Origin: Dyadobacter sp. LHD-138
Lineage (GTDB): Bacteria; Bacteroidota; Bacteroidia; Cytophagales; Spirosomataceae
Reading direction: 5' to 3'
Assembly (NCBI RefSeq): GCF_030929615.1
Contig: NZ_JAVFVU010000004.1
Span: 62,001-126,000 of the forward strand
DNA length: 64,000 nt
Shown piece after piece: positions 17,590-27,013 of the stretch. The notes beneath the pieces are model-generated. The model was not told the origin of the DNA. It was given only the letters and a program-made list of their open reading frames with translations, and ran no database searches. The position numbers were made by a program, and so were the translations under genes. Numbering within the stretch: position 1 is the first letter of the stretch; each line of letters begins with the position of its first letter.

Positions 17590-18921
17590 ATGATCATTCT
17601 GATTGTTTTTCTGGCTATTGTTTTCATTGTTTTAAGTTCAACGATTTTAAAAATGCACCCGTTAACCGGCCTCTTGCTGGCGGCTTTGGGTGTTGGCATA
17701 TTTGCCGGGTTACCGATTGATAAACTGGCGGAAACAATCGGGAAAGGTTTTGGAGAGTTAATGTCCAAAATCGGGTTGATGGTTATTTTGGGCTGTGTTA
17801 TCGGGGCAATTCTGGATCAGTCGGGTGCGGCAATAAAAGTGGCGGATGTGATCCTGAAATTGTTTGGAGAAAAACGGCCGGCTTTTGCGATGTCGGTCAT
17901 TGGTGCAATCGTGGGAATTCCCGTTTTCTGTGATTCTGGTTATATCATTTTACATAAACTAAACCAGGTTGTGGCTGAAAGGACCAATAAACCCCTGGCT
18001 GTGGTGGCGCTTTCACTTTCTGGTGGACTTTTTGCTACGCATACGTTAGTGCCGCCCACACCAGGACCGCTTTCGGCAGCGGGCAATTTGGGCATAGCAG
18101 ATTCTGTCGGGCTGGTCATTCTGATCGGTTTGATTGTTTCAATTCCAAGTTTATTTCTATCGACCTGGTTTGCCGCGAGATATGCCAAAGATGTCCCGAT
18201 TATAGAAGACCCAACAGCGAAAGTTCATGCCTTTCATGAGCGGATACTGCCACCGGCCTGGAAAGCTTTTATGCCCATTCTGCTTCCGATCCTGTTGATA
18301 ACGCTGGCATCCTTCGCAAGGATATTACATTTTCCGGATAACCTGATCCGGTGGACAAGCTTTTTTGGCAGTCCGCTGGTTTCATTTTTACTGGCGATCT
18401 TTTTCAGTTATTCACTTTTCCCGGAAAAGTCGGCGGAGAAAATGATATCCTGTTTTAAAAGCGGTATTGAACACTGCGGTACGACACTGGTTTTGGTGGG
18501 TGCCGGTGGTGCTTTTGGTGCTATTTTAAAGGAAACCTCTCTAAAAGAAATGGTGAGTGAATGGCTGACGAGAAATGAAATGTCTGGCGTGTTTTTACTG
18601 ATCATCACGTTTCTGATCGCTGCTTTTTTCAAAACGGCGCAGGGATCCACAACCTCATCCATGGTGCTGACAACCAGTATCATTGCGCCATTACTGGCTA
18701 CGCTGGGTTTTGTGACACCGATCCAGATTACTTTATTGGTGATGGCTGCGGGAAGTGGTGCGATGGTTGTTTCCCATACAAATGACGCTTGGTTTTGGGT
18801 GGTTTCTCAATTCACGGGTATTTCGGCAAAAGATACTTACCGGACGCATACCATCCTGACAGGGTTACAGGGGATTGTCAGTTTTTTAACGACGGTTATT
18901 TTGTATTTTATATTGGTTTAA
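17590..18921 (+). CDS. GntP-family gluconate/organic-acid:H+ symporter
   Basis: A 443-residue, 12-14-segment membrane protein of the usual GntP length. Family features visible are HPLTGLLLAALGVGIFAGL near the N-terminus, GCVIGAILDQSGAA, the GIPVFCDSGYIIL motif, THTLVPPTPGPLSAAGNLGI and QGSTTSSMVLTTS. Members import gluconate, fructuronate, glycerate or related acids with protons. It follows the secreted esterase closely and may be in the same transcript. No terminator hairpin is visible before the repeat array that follows. Confidence 0.92.
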   Translation: MIILIVFLAIVFIVLSSTILKMHPLTGLLLAALGVGIFAGLPIDKLAETIGKGFGELMSKIGLMVILGCVIGAILDQSGAAIKVADVILKLFGEKRPAFAMSVIGAIVGIPVFCDSGYIILHKLNQVVAERTNKPLAVVALSLSGGLFATHTLVPPTPGPLSAAGNLGIADSVGLVILIGLIVSIPSLFLSTWFAARYAKDVPIIEDPTAKVHAFHERILPPAWKAFMPILLPILLITLASFARILHFPDNLIRWTSFFGSPLVSFLLAIFFSYSLFPEKSAEKMISCFKSGIEHCGTTLVLVGAGGAFGAILKETSLKEMVSEWLTRNEMSGVFLLIITFLIAAFFKTAQGSTTSSMVLTTSIIAPLLATLGFVTPIQITLLVMAAGSGAMVVSHTNDAWFWVVSQFTGISAKDTYRTHTILTGLQGIVSFLTTVILYFILV

Positions 18922-18948
18922 AAAAGGATTGTCGTGTATGATTTATTT

Positions 18949-19020
18949 CGGTGCTATGCACCTAATGTTTCTTTGGTAGGGTTATTGTTCTACAAATATT
19001 TTGGTGCGCTGCACCATGGG
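18949..19020. repeat. Inverted partial units flanking the 53-bp array
   Basis: Before the array lie GGTGCTATGCACC (18950-18962) and, in opposite orientation to the array, CTACAAATATT followed by TTGGTGCGCTGCACC (18990-19015). These are the reverse complement of the array's conserved AATATTTGTAG plus a variant of its GGTGC...GCACC palindrome, so the array is headed by a unit facing the other way. Confidence 0.8.
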
Positions 19021-19043
19021 CCGTTGAAGTGGTACCGACTTAA

Positions 19044-19802
19044 AGGTGCGTAGCAAAGAAATATTTGTAGAAAGAAAAAGCAAAAATAGCCCCCCAAAGG
19101 TGCGGGGTACCGGAATATTTGTAGAAAGAAGAAGTAAAATCGATCCCCTAAGGTGCGGGGCACCGGAATATTTGTAGAAAGAAGAAGCAAAATCGATCCC
19201 CTCAGGTGCGGGGTACCGGAATATTTGTAGAAAGAAGAAGCAAAAATAGCCCCCCTCAGGTGCGGGGTACCGGAATATTTGTAGAAAGAAGAAGTAAAAT
19301 CGATCTCCTCAGGTGCGGGGCACCGGAATATTTGTAGAAAGAAGAAGCAAAATCGATCTCCTCAGGTGCGGGGCATCGGAATATTTGTAGAAAGAAAAAG
19401 CGATCTCCTCAGGTGCGGGGTACCGGAATATTTGTAGAAAGAAGAAGCAAAAATAGCCCCCCAAAGGTGCGGGATACCGGAATATTTGTAGAAAGAAGAA
19501 GTAAAATCGATCTCCTCAGGTGCGGGGCACCCGAATATTTGTAGAAAGAAGAAGCAAAATCGATCCCCTAAGGTGTGGGGCACCGGAATATTTGTAGAAA
19601 GAAGAAGTAAAATCGATCCCCTCAGGTGTGGGGCACCGAAATATTTGTAGAAAGAAAAAGTAAAATCGATCTCCTCAGGTGCGGGGTACCGGAATATTTG
19701 TAGAAAGAAGAAGTAAAATCGATCCCCTAAGGTGCGGGGCACCGGAATATTTGTAGAAAGAAGAAGCAAAATCGATCCCCTAAGGTGCAGCGCACCGAAA
19801 TA
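19044..19802. repeat. Tandem array of fourteen about 53-bp hairpin units plus a terminal part-unit
   Basis: Units begin with AGGTGC at 19044, 19098, 19151, 19204, 19258, 19311, 19364, 19411, 19465, 19518, 19571, 19624, 19677 and 19730; a partial copy at 19783 ends the array. Lengths are 53 or 54 bp except one of 47 bp (19364-19410). Each unit holds a small palindrome (GGTGCGGGGCACC or a variant), the invariant AATATTTGTAGAAAG, and one of two spacers, one with ATCGATC and one with AATAGCCCC. Since 53 is not a multiple of three and both strands lack a convincing gene, the array is treated as non-coding. Confidence 0.95.
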
Positions 19803-19829
19803 ACTTCCCTCGGAAAAATAACCCATAAC

Positions 19830-19857
19830 AAAAATGGCGACCCGTTAGAGCCGCCAT
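19830..19857 (-). terminator. Terminator of sucC
   Basis: Stem ATGGCG (19834-19839) with CGCCAT (19852-19857), with partial extension inward. On the minus strand it is followed by TTTTTG, 24 bases after the sucC stop. Confidence 0.75.
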
Positions 19858-19880
19858 GTTCGTTACAACGATTGAAAGAA

Positions 19881-21104
19881 TTAAACGCCCAGTTCAGCCA
19901 ATACTTCTGAAACTTTGGCAGCTGCTTCTTTAAATTCGATAGCAGAAGAAACTTTCAAGCCTGATTCATTAATGATACGGGCTCCTTCTTCAGCGTTGGT
20001 TCCTTGTAAACGAACGATAATTGGAACAGGGATTTCGCCGATCGCTTTGTAAGCTTCAACGACACCTGATGCAACACGGTCGCAACGTACGATACCACCA
20101 AAGATATTGATAAGGATTGCCTTAACGTTTGGATCTTTCAGGATGATACGGAAACCTGCTTCTACGGTACGTGCGTTCGCTCCACCTCCAACATCAAGGA
20201 AGTTGGCCGGCTCGCCGCCTGAAAGCTTGATAAGGTCCATTGTTGCCATGGCTAGTCCTGCACCGTTTACCATACAACCGACGTTTCCGTCCAGTTTCAC
20301 ATAGTTCAGGTTATTAGCGCCTGCTTCTACTTCCAAAGGATCTTCTTCGTTGGTATCGCGCATTTCTGCAAGATCCGGGTGACGGTACAAAGCGTTGTCA
20401 TCCAAATCAACTTTTGCATCCACGGCAAGAATTTTATTATCAGATGTTTTTAAAACCGGGTTGATTTCAAACATCGCTGAATCACTCTCAATGTAGGCTT
20501 TGTAAAGAGCAGTGATAAATTTAACCATTTCTTTGAAAGCGTCGCCTTCCAAGCCCAGTGCAAAAGCAACTTTACGAGCCTGGAATGGTTGTAAACCAAC
20601 ACGTGGATCAATCCACTCTTTCATGATTTTTTCAGGAGTGTGCTCAGCAACCTCCTCGATATCCATACCACCTTCTGTACTTGCCATGATGACATTACAG
20701 TTTCTGCCTCTGTCAAGAAGGATAGAAAGGTAGTATTCTTTTGGCTCCGTAGGACCTGGATAGTAAACGTCCTCAGCAATAAGAACCTTGTTTACACGCT
20801 TTCCCTCAGGGCCAGTCTGGTGCGTAACAAGTACTTTTCCCAGAATGTTATTCGATATTGTACGTACATCCTCAACAGATTTGGCCAGGGCGACACCACG
20901 TTGTTCGCTGCCTACAATTCTGCCTTTACCACGCCCACCCGCGTGAATTTGTGATTTAACCACATACCATTTGGTACCTGTTTGCTGGCTAATCTCACGG
21001 GCGACTTCCACCGCCTTGTCAGGGGTGTCGGCAACGAGTCCTTCCTGAATACGTACACCGTATTTTTTCAGGACACTTTTGCCTTGATATTCGTGAATAT
21101 TCAT
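19881..21104 (-). CDS. sucC: Succinyl-CoA synthetase (ADP-forming) subunit beta
   Basis: A 407-residue ATP-grasp protein starting MNIHEYQGKSVLKKYGV, the standard N-terminus of the beta subunit. The ATP-grasp region (KSQIHAGGRGKG), FEINPVL, VDAKVDLDDNALYRHPDL and the C-terminal CoA-ligase domain with GGGANARTVEAGF and NIFGGIVRCDRVASGV are all present. With SucD it converts succinyl-CoA, ADP and phosphate to succinate, CoA and ATP in the TCA cycle. sucD is not in this window. It is divergent from lolD, 88 bases away. Confidence 0.98.
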   Translation of the reverse strand: MNIHEYQGKSVLKKYGVRIQEGLVADTPDKAVEVAREISQQTGTKWYVVKSQIHAGGRGKGRIVGSEQRGVALAKSVEDVRTISNNILGKVLVTHQTGPEGKRVNKVLIAEDVYYPGPTEPKEYYLSILLDRGRNCNVIMASTEGGMDIEEVAEHTPEKIMKEWIDPRVGLQPFQARKVAFALGLEGDAFKEMVKFITALYKAYIESDSAMFEINPVLKTSDNKILAVDAKVDLDDNALYRHPDLAEMRDTNEEDPLEVEAGANNLNYVKLDGNVGCMVNGAGLAMATMDLIKLSGGEPANFLDVGGGANARTVEAGFRIILKDPNVKAILINIFGGIVRCDRVASGVVEAYKAIGEIPVPIIVRLQGTNAEEGARIINESGLKVSSAIEFKEAAAKVSEVLAELGV

Positions 21105-21192
21105 GAGTATAAAAGTAAATTGGTATTTTCACGGCAAATTAAGGAATTAATCAAAACGGGGGTAACTTTTTACCTAATTATCTTTTCATAAT

Positions 21193-21855
21193 ATGAATTT
21201 ACTTCAGGCCAGAGGAATAAAGCGTACGTATGGCGCCTTACAAGTTTTGAAAGGAATAGATATTGAGGTGAATAGCGGAGAGGTCGTGGCGATCGTTGGC
21301 GCGTCAGGTGCCGGTAAAAGTACACTGCTGCATATTCTGGGTACGCTCGACCGCCCCGACGAGGGAGAAGTATTTATTGGTAATACGAAAATATCTTCTT
21401 TGGGTGATAAAGAGCTGGCAAAATTCAGGAATGAGGAGATCGGTTTTATCTTTCAGTTTCACAATCTGCTTGCGGAATTTACAGCGTTGGAAAATGCCTG
21501 TATGCCAGGATATATTAACGCAGGCCTTAGCGAAAAGGAAATCAAAAGGAGAGGAGAGGAGTTATTGGGTTTGTTAGGCCTGTCGGACAGAATGGATCAT
21601 TTGCCCTCCCAGCTTTCCGGTGGAGAGCAGCAGCGGGTGGCTGTCGCCAGAGCGTTATTAAACAAGCCCACGATTGTTTTGGCCGATGAGCCCAGTGGTA
21701 ACCTGGATTCCCAGAATGCACTGGACCTGCATCAGTTATTTTTCAAGCTACGGGATGAGCTCGGTCATACTTTCATTATTGTGACACACAATGAAGATCT
21801 GGCGGAAATGGCTGACAGACGCATTGTGATGCAAGACGGGAAAATATTGAAATAA
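21193..21855 (+). CDS. lolD: ABC transporter ATP-binding protein LolD-like
   Basis: A 220-residue ATPase of the MacB/LolD class: Walker [11 protein letters not shown]-loop [17 protein letters not shown], signature [15 protein letters not shown], Walker [14 protein letters not shown] and the switch His in [10 protein letters not shown]. The Q-loop context and length match LolD, the energiser of lipoprotein release from the inner membrane, more than other MacB-like ATPases. No permease gene lies next to it, which is common for Bacteroidota lolD. The distinction from other MacB-type ATPases is by similarity only. Confidence 0.85.
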   Translation: MNLLQARGIKRTYGALQVLKGIDIEVNSGEVVAIVGASGAGKSTLLHILGTLDRPDEGEVFIGNTKISSLGDKELAKFRNEEIGFIFQFHNLLAEFTALENACMPGYINAGLSEKEIKRRGEELLGLLGLSDRMDHLPSQLSGGEQQRVAVARALLNKPTIVLADEPSGNLDSQNALDLHQLFFKLRDELGHTFIIVTHNEDLAEMADRRIVMQDGKILK

Positions 21856-21895
21856 CAAAACAGAAAATAAACAAATTGTTAATATTTTTCGTTTT

Positions 21896-21998
21896 ACATG
21901 TGACTTCACTTTGATGATCACGTCATAAGAGCGAAGTTTTTCATAACGTTGAGTAAAGTGAATAACCGTCCGGAGATTTCGGACGGTCATTTTTTTAT
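21896..21998 (+). ncRNA. Candidate small RNA or 3'-UTR element, copy 1, ending in a strong terminator
   Basis: The region downstream of lolD is built like the next 165 bases: a TGTGACTTC block (21899-21907 here), a variable middle, a conserved 21-base block (21938-21958), then a G/C hairpin ACCGTCCG/CGGACGGT (21965-21972 / 21980-21987) and seven T. It may be processed from the lolD transcript or have its own promoter. No clear TAnnTTTG box was found. Confidence 0.4.
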
Positions 21999-22046
21999 AT
22001 GGCCGTATGAAAAAGAAAAAATAAAGGAAATATTTTTTTGAAGACC

Positions 22047-22160
22047 TGTGACTTCTCCCGGAAAGGCCAGTCTAAATATCGATTTCCTAAGGGTTGGAGA
22101 TTTTCATAACGTTGAGTAAAGCAAATAGCCGTCCGGAATTTTCCGAACGGCTATTTTTTT
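22047..22160 (+). ncRNA. Candidate small RNA, copy 2 of the duplicated unit
   Basis: Repeats the plan of copy 1: TGTGACTTC (22047-22055), the same 21-base block (22101-22121), then a longer hairpin (22125-22136 / 22143-22154, one mismatch) and seven T. The T-run makes the hairpin a plus-strand terminator, although the only annotated gene beside it (groL) runs the other way. A plus-strand transcript should therefore end here. A T-rich tract ending TTTTTTTG at 22033-22040 might be a poor -7 element. Confidence 0.45.
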
Positions 22161-22186
22161 GCCTAATCTATATGATTTGGGGATGA

Positions 22187-23848
<1,662 letters not shown>

Positions 23849-23871
23849 TTATTACTGAAGGTGTCAGAAGA

Positions 23872-24168
23872 CTAACCAATGATGGCATAGATATCTGATT
23901 CACGCATGATAAGGCAATCTTTGCCATCGTATGCCAACTCAGTACCTGAATATTTTCCGTATAATACGGTGTCTCCTACTTTAACGGTCATAGGCTCATC
24001 TTTTTTGCCAGGGCCAACTGCCACTACTGTACCACGTTGTGGTTTTTCTTTTGCAGTATCAGGGATAATGATACCAAATGCTGTTTTTTCTTCGGCTGGG
24101 GCTGGTTCTACAAGAACACGGTCAGCCAGAGGTTGTACGTTCACTTGTATTTCTGCTAAAGTTGACAT
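23872..24168 (-). CDS. groS: Co-chaperonin GroES (10 kDa subunit)
   Basis: A 98-residue protein with the GroES pattern: [12 protein letters not shown] near the start, the mobile loop around [26 protein letters not shown], and [30 protein letters not shown] at the end, given here in full because it is split by residues: KYSGTE, then CLIMRES. It caps GroEL. It starts the groS-groL operon. Its upstream region has no CIRCE element, only a short inverted repeat at 24239-24254. Confidence 0.98.
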   Translation of the reverse strand: MSTLAEIQVNVQPLADRVLVEPAPAEEKTAFGIIIPDTAKEKPQRGTVVAVGPGKKDEPMTVKVGDTVLYGKYSGTELAYDGKDCLIMRESDIYAIIG

Positions 24169-24238
24169 AGATATTAAGCGTTTATTTTTAAGTTGTCAGT
24201 AATTGATATGACCTGCCACTATAAAGCACAATCTATGC

Positions 24239-24254
24239 CAGCACCTATGTGCTG
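24239..24254. promoter_or_regulatory. Inverted repeat upstream of groS
   Basis: CAGCAC-CTAT-GTGCTG, a perfect 6-bp inverted repeat 71-86 bases before the groS start. The 4-bp spacer rules out a CIRCE site (9-bp spacer). It may be an operator for another heat-shock regulator, or a weak plus-strand hairpin followed by six T. Confidence 0.3.
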
Positions 24255-24400
24255 ACATTTTTTCAGGAGGTGCATGACAATTTTGTATGTAAACGAGCTA
24301 GAATATGAATTTTGCATTAATTTGTATGTCAGGTAAGGACAAGTGTTTGAAATGTCGCCGGAATTGAGTAAATTTTATCAGGATCAAACCGCTGGACACA

Positions 24401-25108
24401 ATGACGAAACTTCATGATGATTGGTTGACAGAAGGTATTTTTGATTTTGAGTACAAAAAATATGTGCTGTTGGACTATCTTCAGCACATTAACGGCGAGT
24501 TTACCTCCAACCGCCTTTATCCTTCTTTACAGGATTTGAAATTACACCTGGAAACATGCACGCTTTTGCAGTCCAACAAGAATGCAATCAGGAATTCTTT
24601 TCCAAAAACATTAAAAGGACTGGATATGTCTGCTGCAAAACTGGTCTATGAAGATACGTTGTATGACGACGTATATCTTTCCGAGTTGAATGATATTCTT
24701 GATTTTGCGATTCCACGATTTTCCCAAACCATGAATGAGGGCGTTGACCGGTTTTCGGAGGTTGGGGAAAACATTAAAATTTCGCCCGTTGGTATTGTTC
24801 CGCTGAGAACTGAAGAAGGTTATCTTTTTTTTCTGAATAGTTATGAAAGAATGGTAACAATTTTCCGCTATCAGCTGGCGCTGTACAATGAAATGCGGGA
24901 AAGATATTTGAAAACAGTGTTGATTGATTCGGTGCGTACTTCCATAGGTACGACAATCGAGCAGATAAAAATTGACCTGACAAGGAAATTTCAGGCCTGG
25001 CCTAATCCAGCCACCTATGTGGTTGAATCAAAATACGATTATCCTTTGGAGGAAACTTTGCTGCCGGTCGTGCAAAGGCTTATGGTGAAGCAGATGAACG
25101 TGGCTTAA
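24401..25108 (+). CDS. Conserved hypothetical protein, about 235 residues
   Basis: A soluble, mainly alpha-helical protein without signal peptide or membrane segment. I recognise no domain. It has an acidic, aromatic-rich N-terminus (DDWLTEGIFDFEYKKYVLLDYLQ) and a long C-terminal helical region ending in LPVVQRLMVKQMN. It lies alone between groS (divergent) and secG (convergent), a position where Cytophagales often carry such a gene, so it may be a lineage-specific housekeeping protein. A TTTG (24282-24285), 21 bases, then GAATTTTG (24307-24314) is a possible promoter with one mismatch in the -7 element. Confidence 0.8.
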   Translation: MTKLHDDWLTEGIFDFEYKKYVLLDYLQHINGEFTSNRLYPSLQDLKLHLETCTLLQSNKNAIRNSFPKTLKGLDMSAAKLVYEDTLYDDVYLSELNDILDFAIPRFSQTMNEGVDRFSEVGENIKISPVGIVPLRTEEGYLFFLNSYERMVTIFRYQLALYNEMRERYLKTVLIDSVRTSIGTTIEQIKIDLTRKFQAWPNPATYVVESKYDYPLEETLLPVVQRLMVKQMNVA

Positions 25109-25193
25109 ATGGCTTTCGGTAGTCGGCAATCAGCGGTCGGCCTGGATTTGGAAATATTCTAATCCATTAAATCAGAGCTGTCGCATAAAAAAT

Positions 25194-25233
25194 ATAGCTG
25201 ATAAAAACAGATTAATCTGTCTTTATCAGCTAT
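25194..25233 (-). terminator. Terminator of the secG transcript
   Basis: A 17-bp stem with one mismatch (25194-25210 / 25217-25233) and a 6-base loop, followed on the minus strand by ATTTTTTA. It also separates the convergent hypothetical gene. Confidence 0.85.
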
Positions 25234-25254
25234 ACATAAAACTTTACGTTTTTA

Positions 25255-25635
25255 TTATTTCGTCGTATCCGCAGGAGCTGCCGGTGCTGTTTCTGCCGGA
25301 GCCGTTGCGCCTGGTGCTGGAGCTGCTGGCAATTTAGCGCCAGGGATTACTGTGTTTTGTGCTTTTTCAATGTTCACACTGTTAATCGTACCAGCGTCAG
25401 CAGAACCTCCGCTCGCAATAACATACGAAGCCAATGAGATAAGGATAATACCAGCTGCCAATCCCCAGGTGATTTGTTCTAATAAATCAGTGGTTTTTTT
25501 TACACCAAACATTTGCGCAGTACCCGCTCCGCTAAATTCACTGGAAAGACCTCCTCCTTTTGAATTTTGTACCAATACTACCAGAATCAACAATACTGCG
25601 ATGATCGCAACCAGAATAATCAAACCCAAATACAT
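25255..25635 (-). CDS. secG: Preprotein translocase subunit SecG
   Basis: A 126-residue protein with two membrane segments: residues about 2-23 and 55-75, joined by the conserved loop VQNSKGGGLSSEFSGAG. It assists the SecYEG channel. The C-terminal 45 residues are an Ala/Pro-rich extension (PAAPAPGATAPAETAPAAP) beyond the usual SecG core. It is the last gene in a run with the TPR-like protein, lptE and the sigma-54 activator. Confidence 0.95.
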   Translation of the reverse strand: MYLGLIILVAIIAVLLILVVLVQNSKGGGLSSEFSGAGTAQMFGVKKTTDLLEQITWGLAAGIILISLASYVIASGGSADAGTINSVNIEKAQNTVIPGAKLPAAPAPGATAPAETAPAAPADTTK

Positions 25636-25688
25636 GCCTTGTATATAATATAGAATGAATGAATACGCAATTAATAAGTCAGTGAAAG

Positions 25689-26363
25689 CTAGGATCGGTT
25701 ATGGATCAATTCACTTAATTTTTTCGCAAAGTAATCCTTTTTTTCTGGTTTTTTCAAAATCAATTTTTGATATATGTCAATTGCCTTGTCAGTTTTGCCC
25801 TGACGAATCAAAATTTTGGCAAATGCTTCTGTTTCAATTCCTCCTCCAAAAGATTCCGAAGAATTATTTTGAGCCACCCGTCCGGTCAGGTCCAGCGCAG
25901 GCAGCTCGCTAGTATTGTCCTGTCTGATCGGCCCCATTCTTGGGTTGTTTTTGATAAAACCCTGAATGATCTGCTGCTGTTTTTTCTGCAATTCAGATAT
26001 CTGGGAAGCTGTCGGTGCTTTTACTTCGATGGACTGAATTGTTTCGAGAATATCTTCAGTCGCAGGGGCTGGTTCTGCTATCAGTACATCCGTTTCCTGC
26101 TCAGCAACACGGTCATACGTTTTATATTTTCCTTCAACCAGTTGCTGCAACGCAATGCGGCTCAGGGCGTAAGCAGCAGCACGCGGTGTACTATCGTTTA
26201 ACTGATCTTCACTAAGCTGTGCAGCTTTGGCCAACAGCGAATGAGAGATCTGACAATAGGGAAATGCCTTGATGGTCGCTTCAAGCCTGGGGATAACCGC
26301 TAAATCAAGGTCATTCGGATATTTTACCAAACGACTAAACGTTTCTTTATCAACGATTGCCAT
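25689..26363 (-). CDS. TPR-like hypothetical protein between lptE and secG
   Basis: About 224 residues from MAIVDKETFSRLV at 26363; the frame continues upstream to 26411, but the extra residues overlap the spacer after lptE and look less conserved. The last 40 residues form a tetratricopeptide-like helix pair (EAFAKILIRQGKTDKAIDIYQKLILKKP). The middle is low-complexity and Gln-rich. No signal peptide is visible. Synteny with lptE and secG is usual in this group, so a role tied to envelope biogenesis is possible, but the function is unknown. Confidence 0.8.
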   Translation of the reverse strand: MAIVDKETFSRLVKYPNDLDLAVIPRLEATIKAFPYCQISHSLLAKAAQLSEDQLNDSTPRAAAYALSRIALQQLVEGKYKTYDRVAEQETDVLIAEPAPATEDILETIQSIEVKAPTASQISELQKKQQQIIQGFIKNNPRMGPIRQDNTSELPALDLTGRVAQNNSSESFGGGIETEAFAKILIRQGKTDKAIDIYQKLILKKPEKKDYFAKKLSELIHNRS

Positions 26364-26422
26364 TAAATCGCTCAGTTTTAATTTTTGGAATAATAATTTA
26401 GTTGAAAACAAATGAACCGTTC

Positions 26423-27004
26423 TTACCAGTCTGCCGCAGATTTATTAAAGATCTGTTGCACTAAATTCTCCTGTATGGTTGGCAACAATCTTGATTCATT
26501 TTGATTAAGCGTTTGATCCTGGGGGAAATCCGCAAAATAGGTAAATGACTGGTCAAAGTTTTTGGTTTCATCTTTTGCATTCGTAAACCGAACCTGAATG
26601 GTGACATTCAGTCGGTTAAGTCCTGCCTGGTCATTGGCCGTTGGCGCCGCCGCCAATACATCATATCCGGTGATCGTCCCTTCCAGGAGTAAATCCCCGC
26701 CGTTTTGCTGCAAGGTTAAGCTGGTATTTTTCTGAAAATATTCTTTCAGTTGTTCCGTCAGCTTTTGCGGCAGATCAGACGGCCCGCCCGCCGTTCCCAT
26801 GTTAAAATTGACAATGGTAAATGTCTTTATGTCAGGTGATAAACTCGTTCCTGTGAAAGAATAAATACCACAGCTGGAAAGCAGGAAGGAAGCATTAAGC
26901 ATGACGCATAACATCACGATCCAACGCCTGGAAACGGATAAGGACTCTGATCTTCGCAAAATATTTTTTATCTGAAAATTCATTTTAGCTATTTCGATTT
27001 TCAT
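26423..27004 (-). CDS. lptE: LPS-assembly lipoprotein LptE
   Basis: A 193-residue lipoprotein with a long basic N-terminus, a hydrophobic segment and lipobox LLSSC followed by GIYSFTGTSL, typical of Bacteroidota LptE. The fold motif includes LPQKLTEQLKEYF and the mixed beta-strand pattern LEGTITGYDV and LNVTIQVRFTN. LptE plugs the LptD outer-membrane translocon for lipopolysaccharide. The start could be the internal ATG eight codons in (MNFQIKN); either leaves the lipobox intact. It starts 9 bases after the sigma-54 activator ends. Confidence 0.88.
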   Translation of the reverse strand: MKIEIAKMNFQIKNILRRSESLSVSRRWIVMLCVMLNASFLLSSCGIYSFTGTSLSPDIKTFTIVNFNMGTAGGPSDLPQKLTEQLKEYFQKNTSLTLQQNGGDLLLEGTITGYDVLAAAPTANDQAGLNRLNVTIQVRFTNAKDETKNFDQSFTYFADFPQDQTLNQNESRLLPTIQENLVQQIFNKSAADW

Positions 27005-27013
27005 AACACGCCT

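Noticed and set aside
19044..19802. CRISPR array
   Set aside because: The spacers between conserved parts are not unique; they fall into two recurring subtypes. No cas genes are present.
18990..19826. Two open frames on the minus strand across the repeat array (Leu/Phe-rich repetitive peptides)
   Set aside because: The repeat period (53 bp) is not a multiple of three, so the peptide changes frame from unit to unit. The translation is low-complexity and the frames have no plausible start or neighbour.
24239..24254. CIRCE heat-shock operator before groS
   Set aside because: The arms and the 4-bp spacer do not match TTAGCACTC-N9-GAGTGCTAA.
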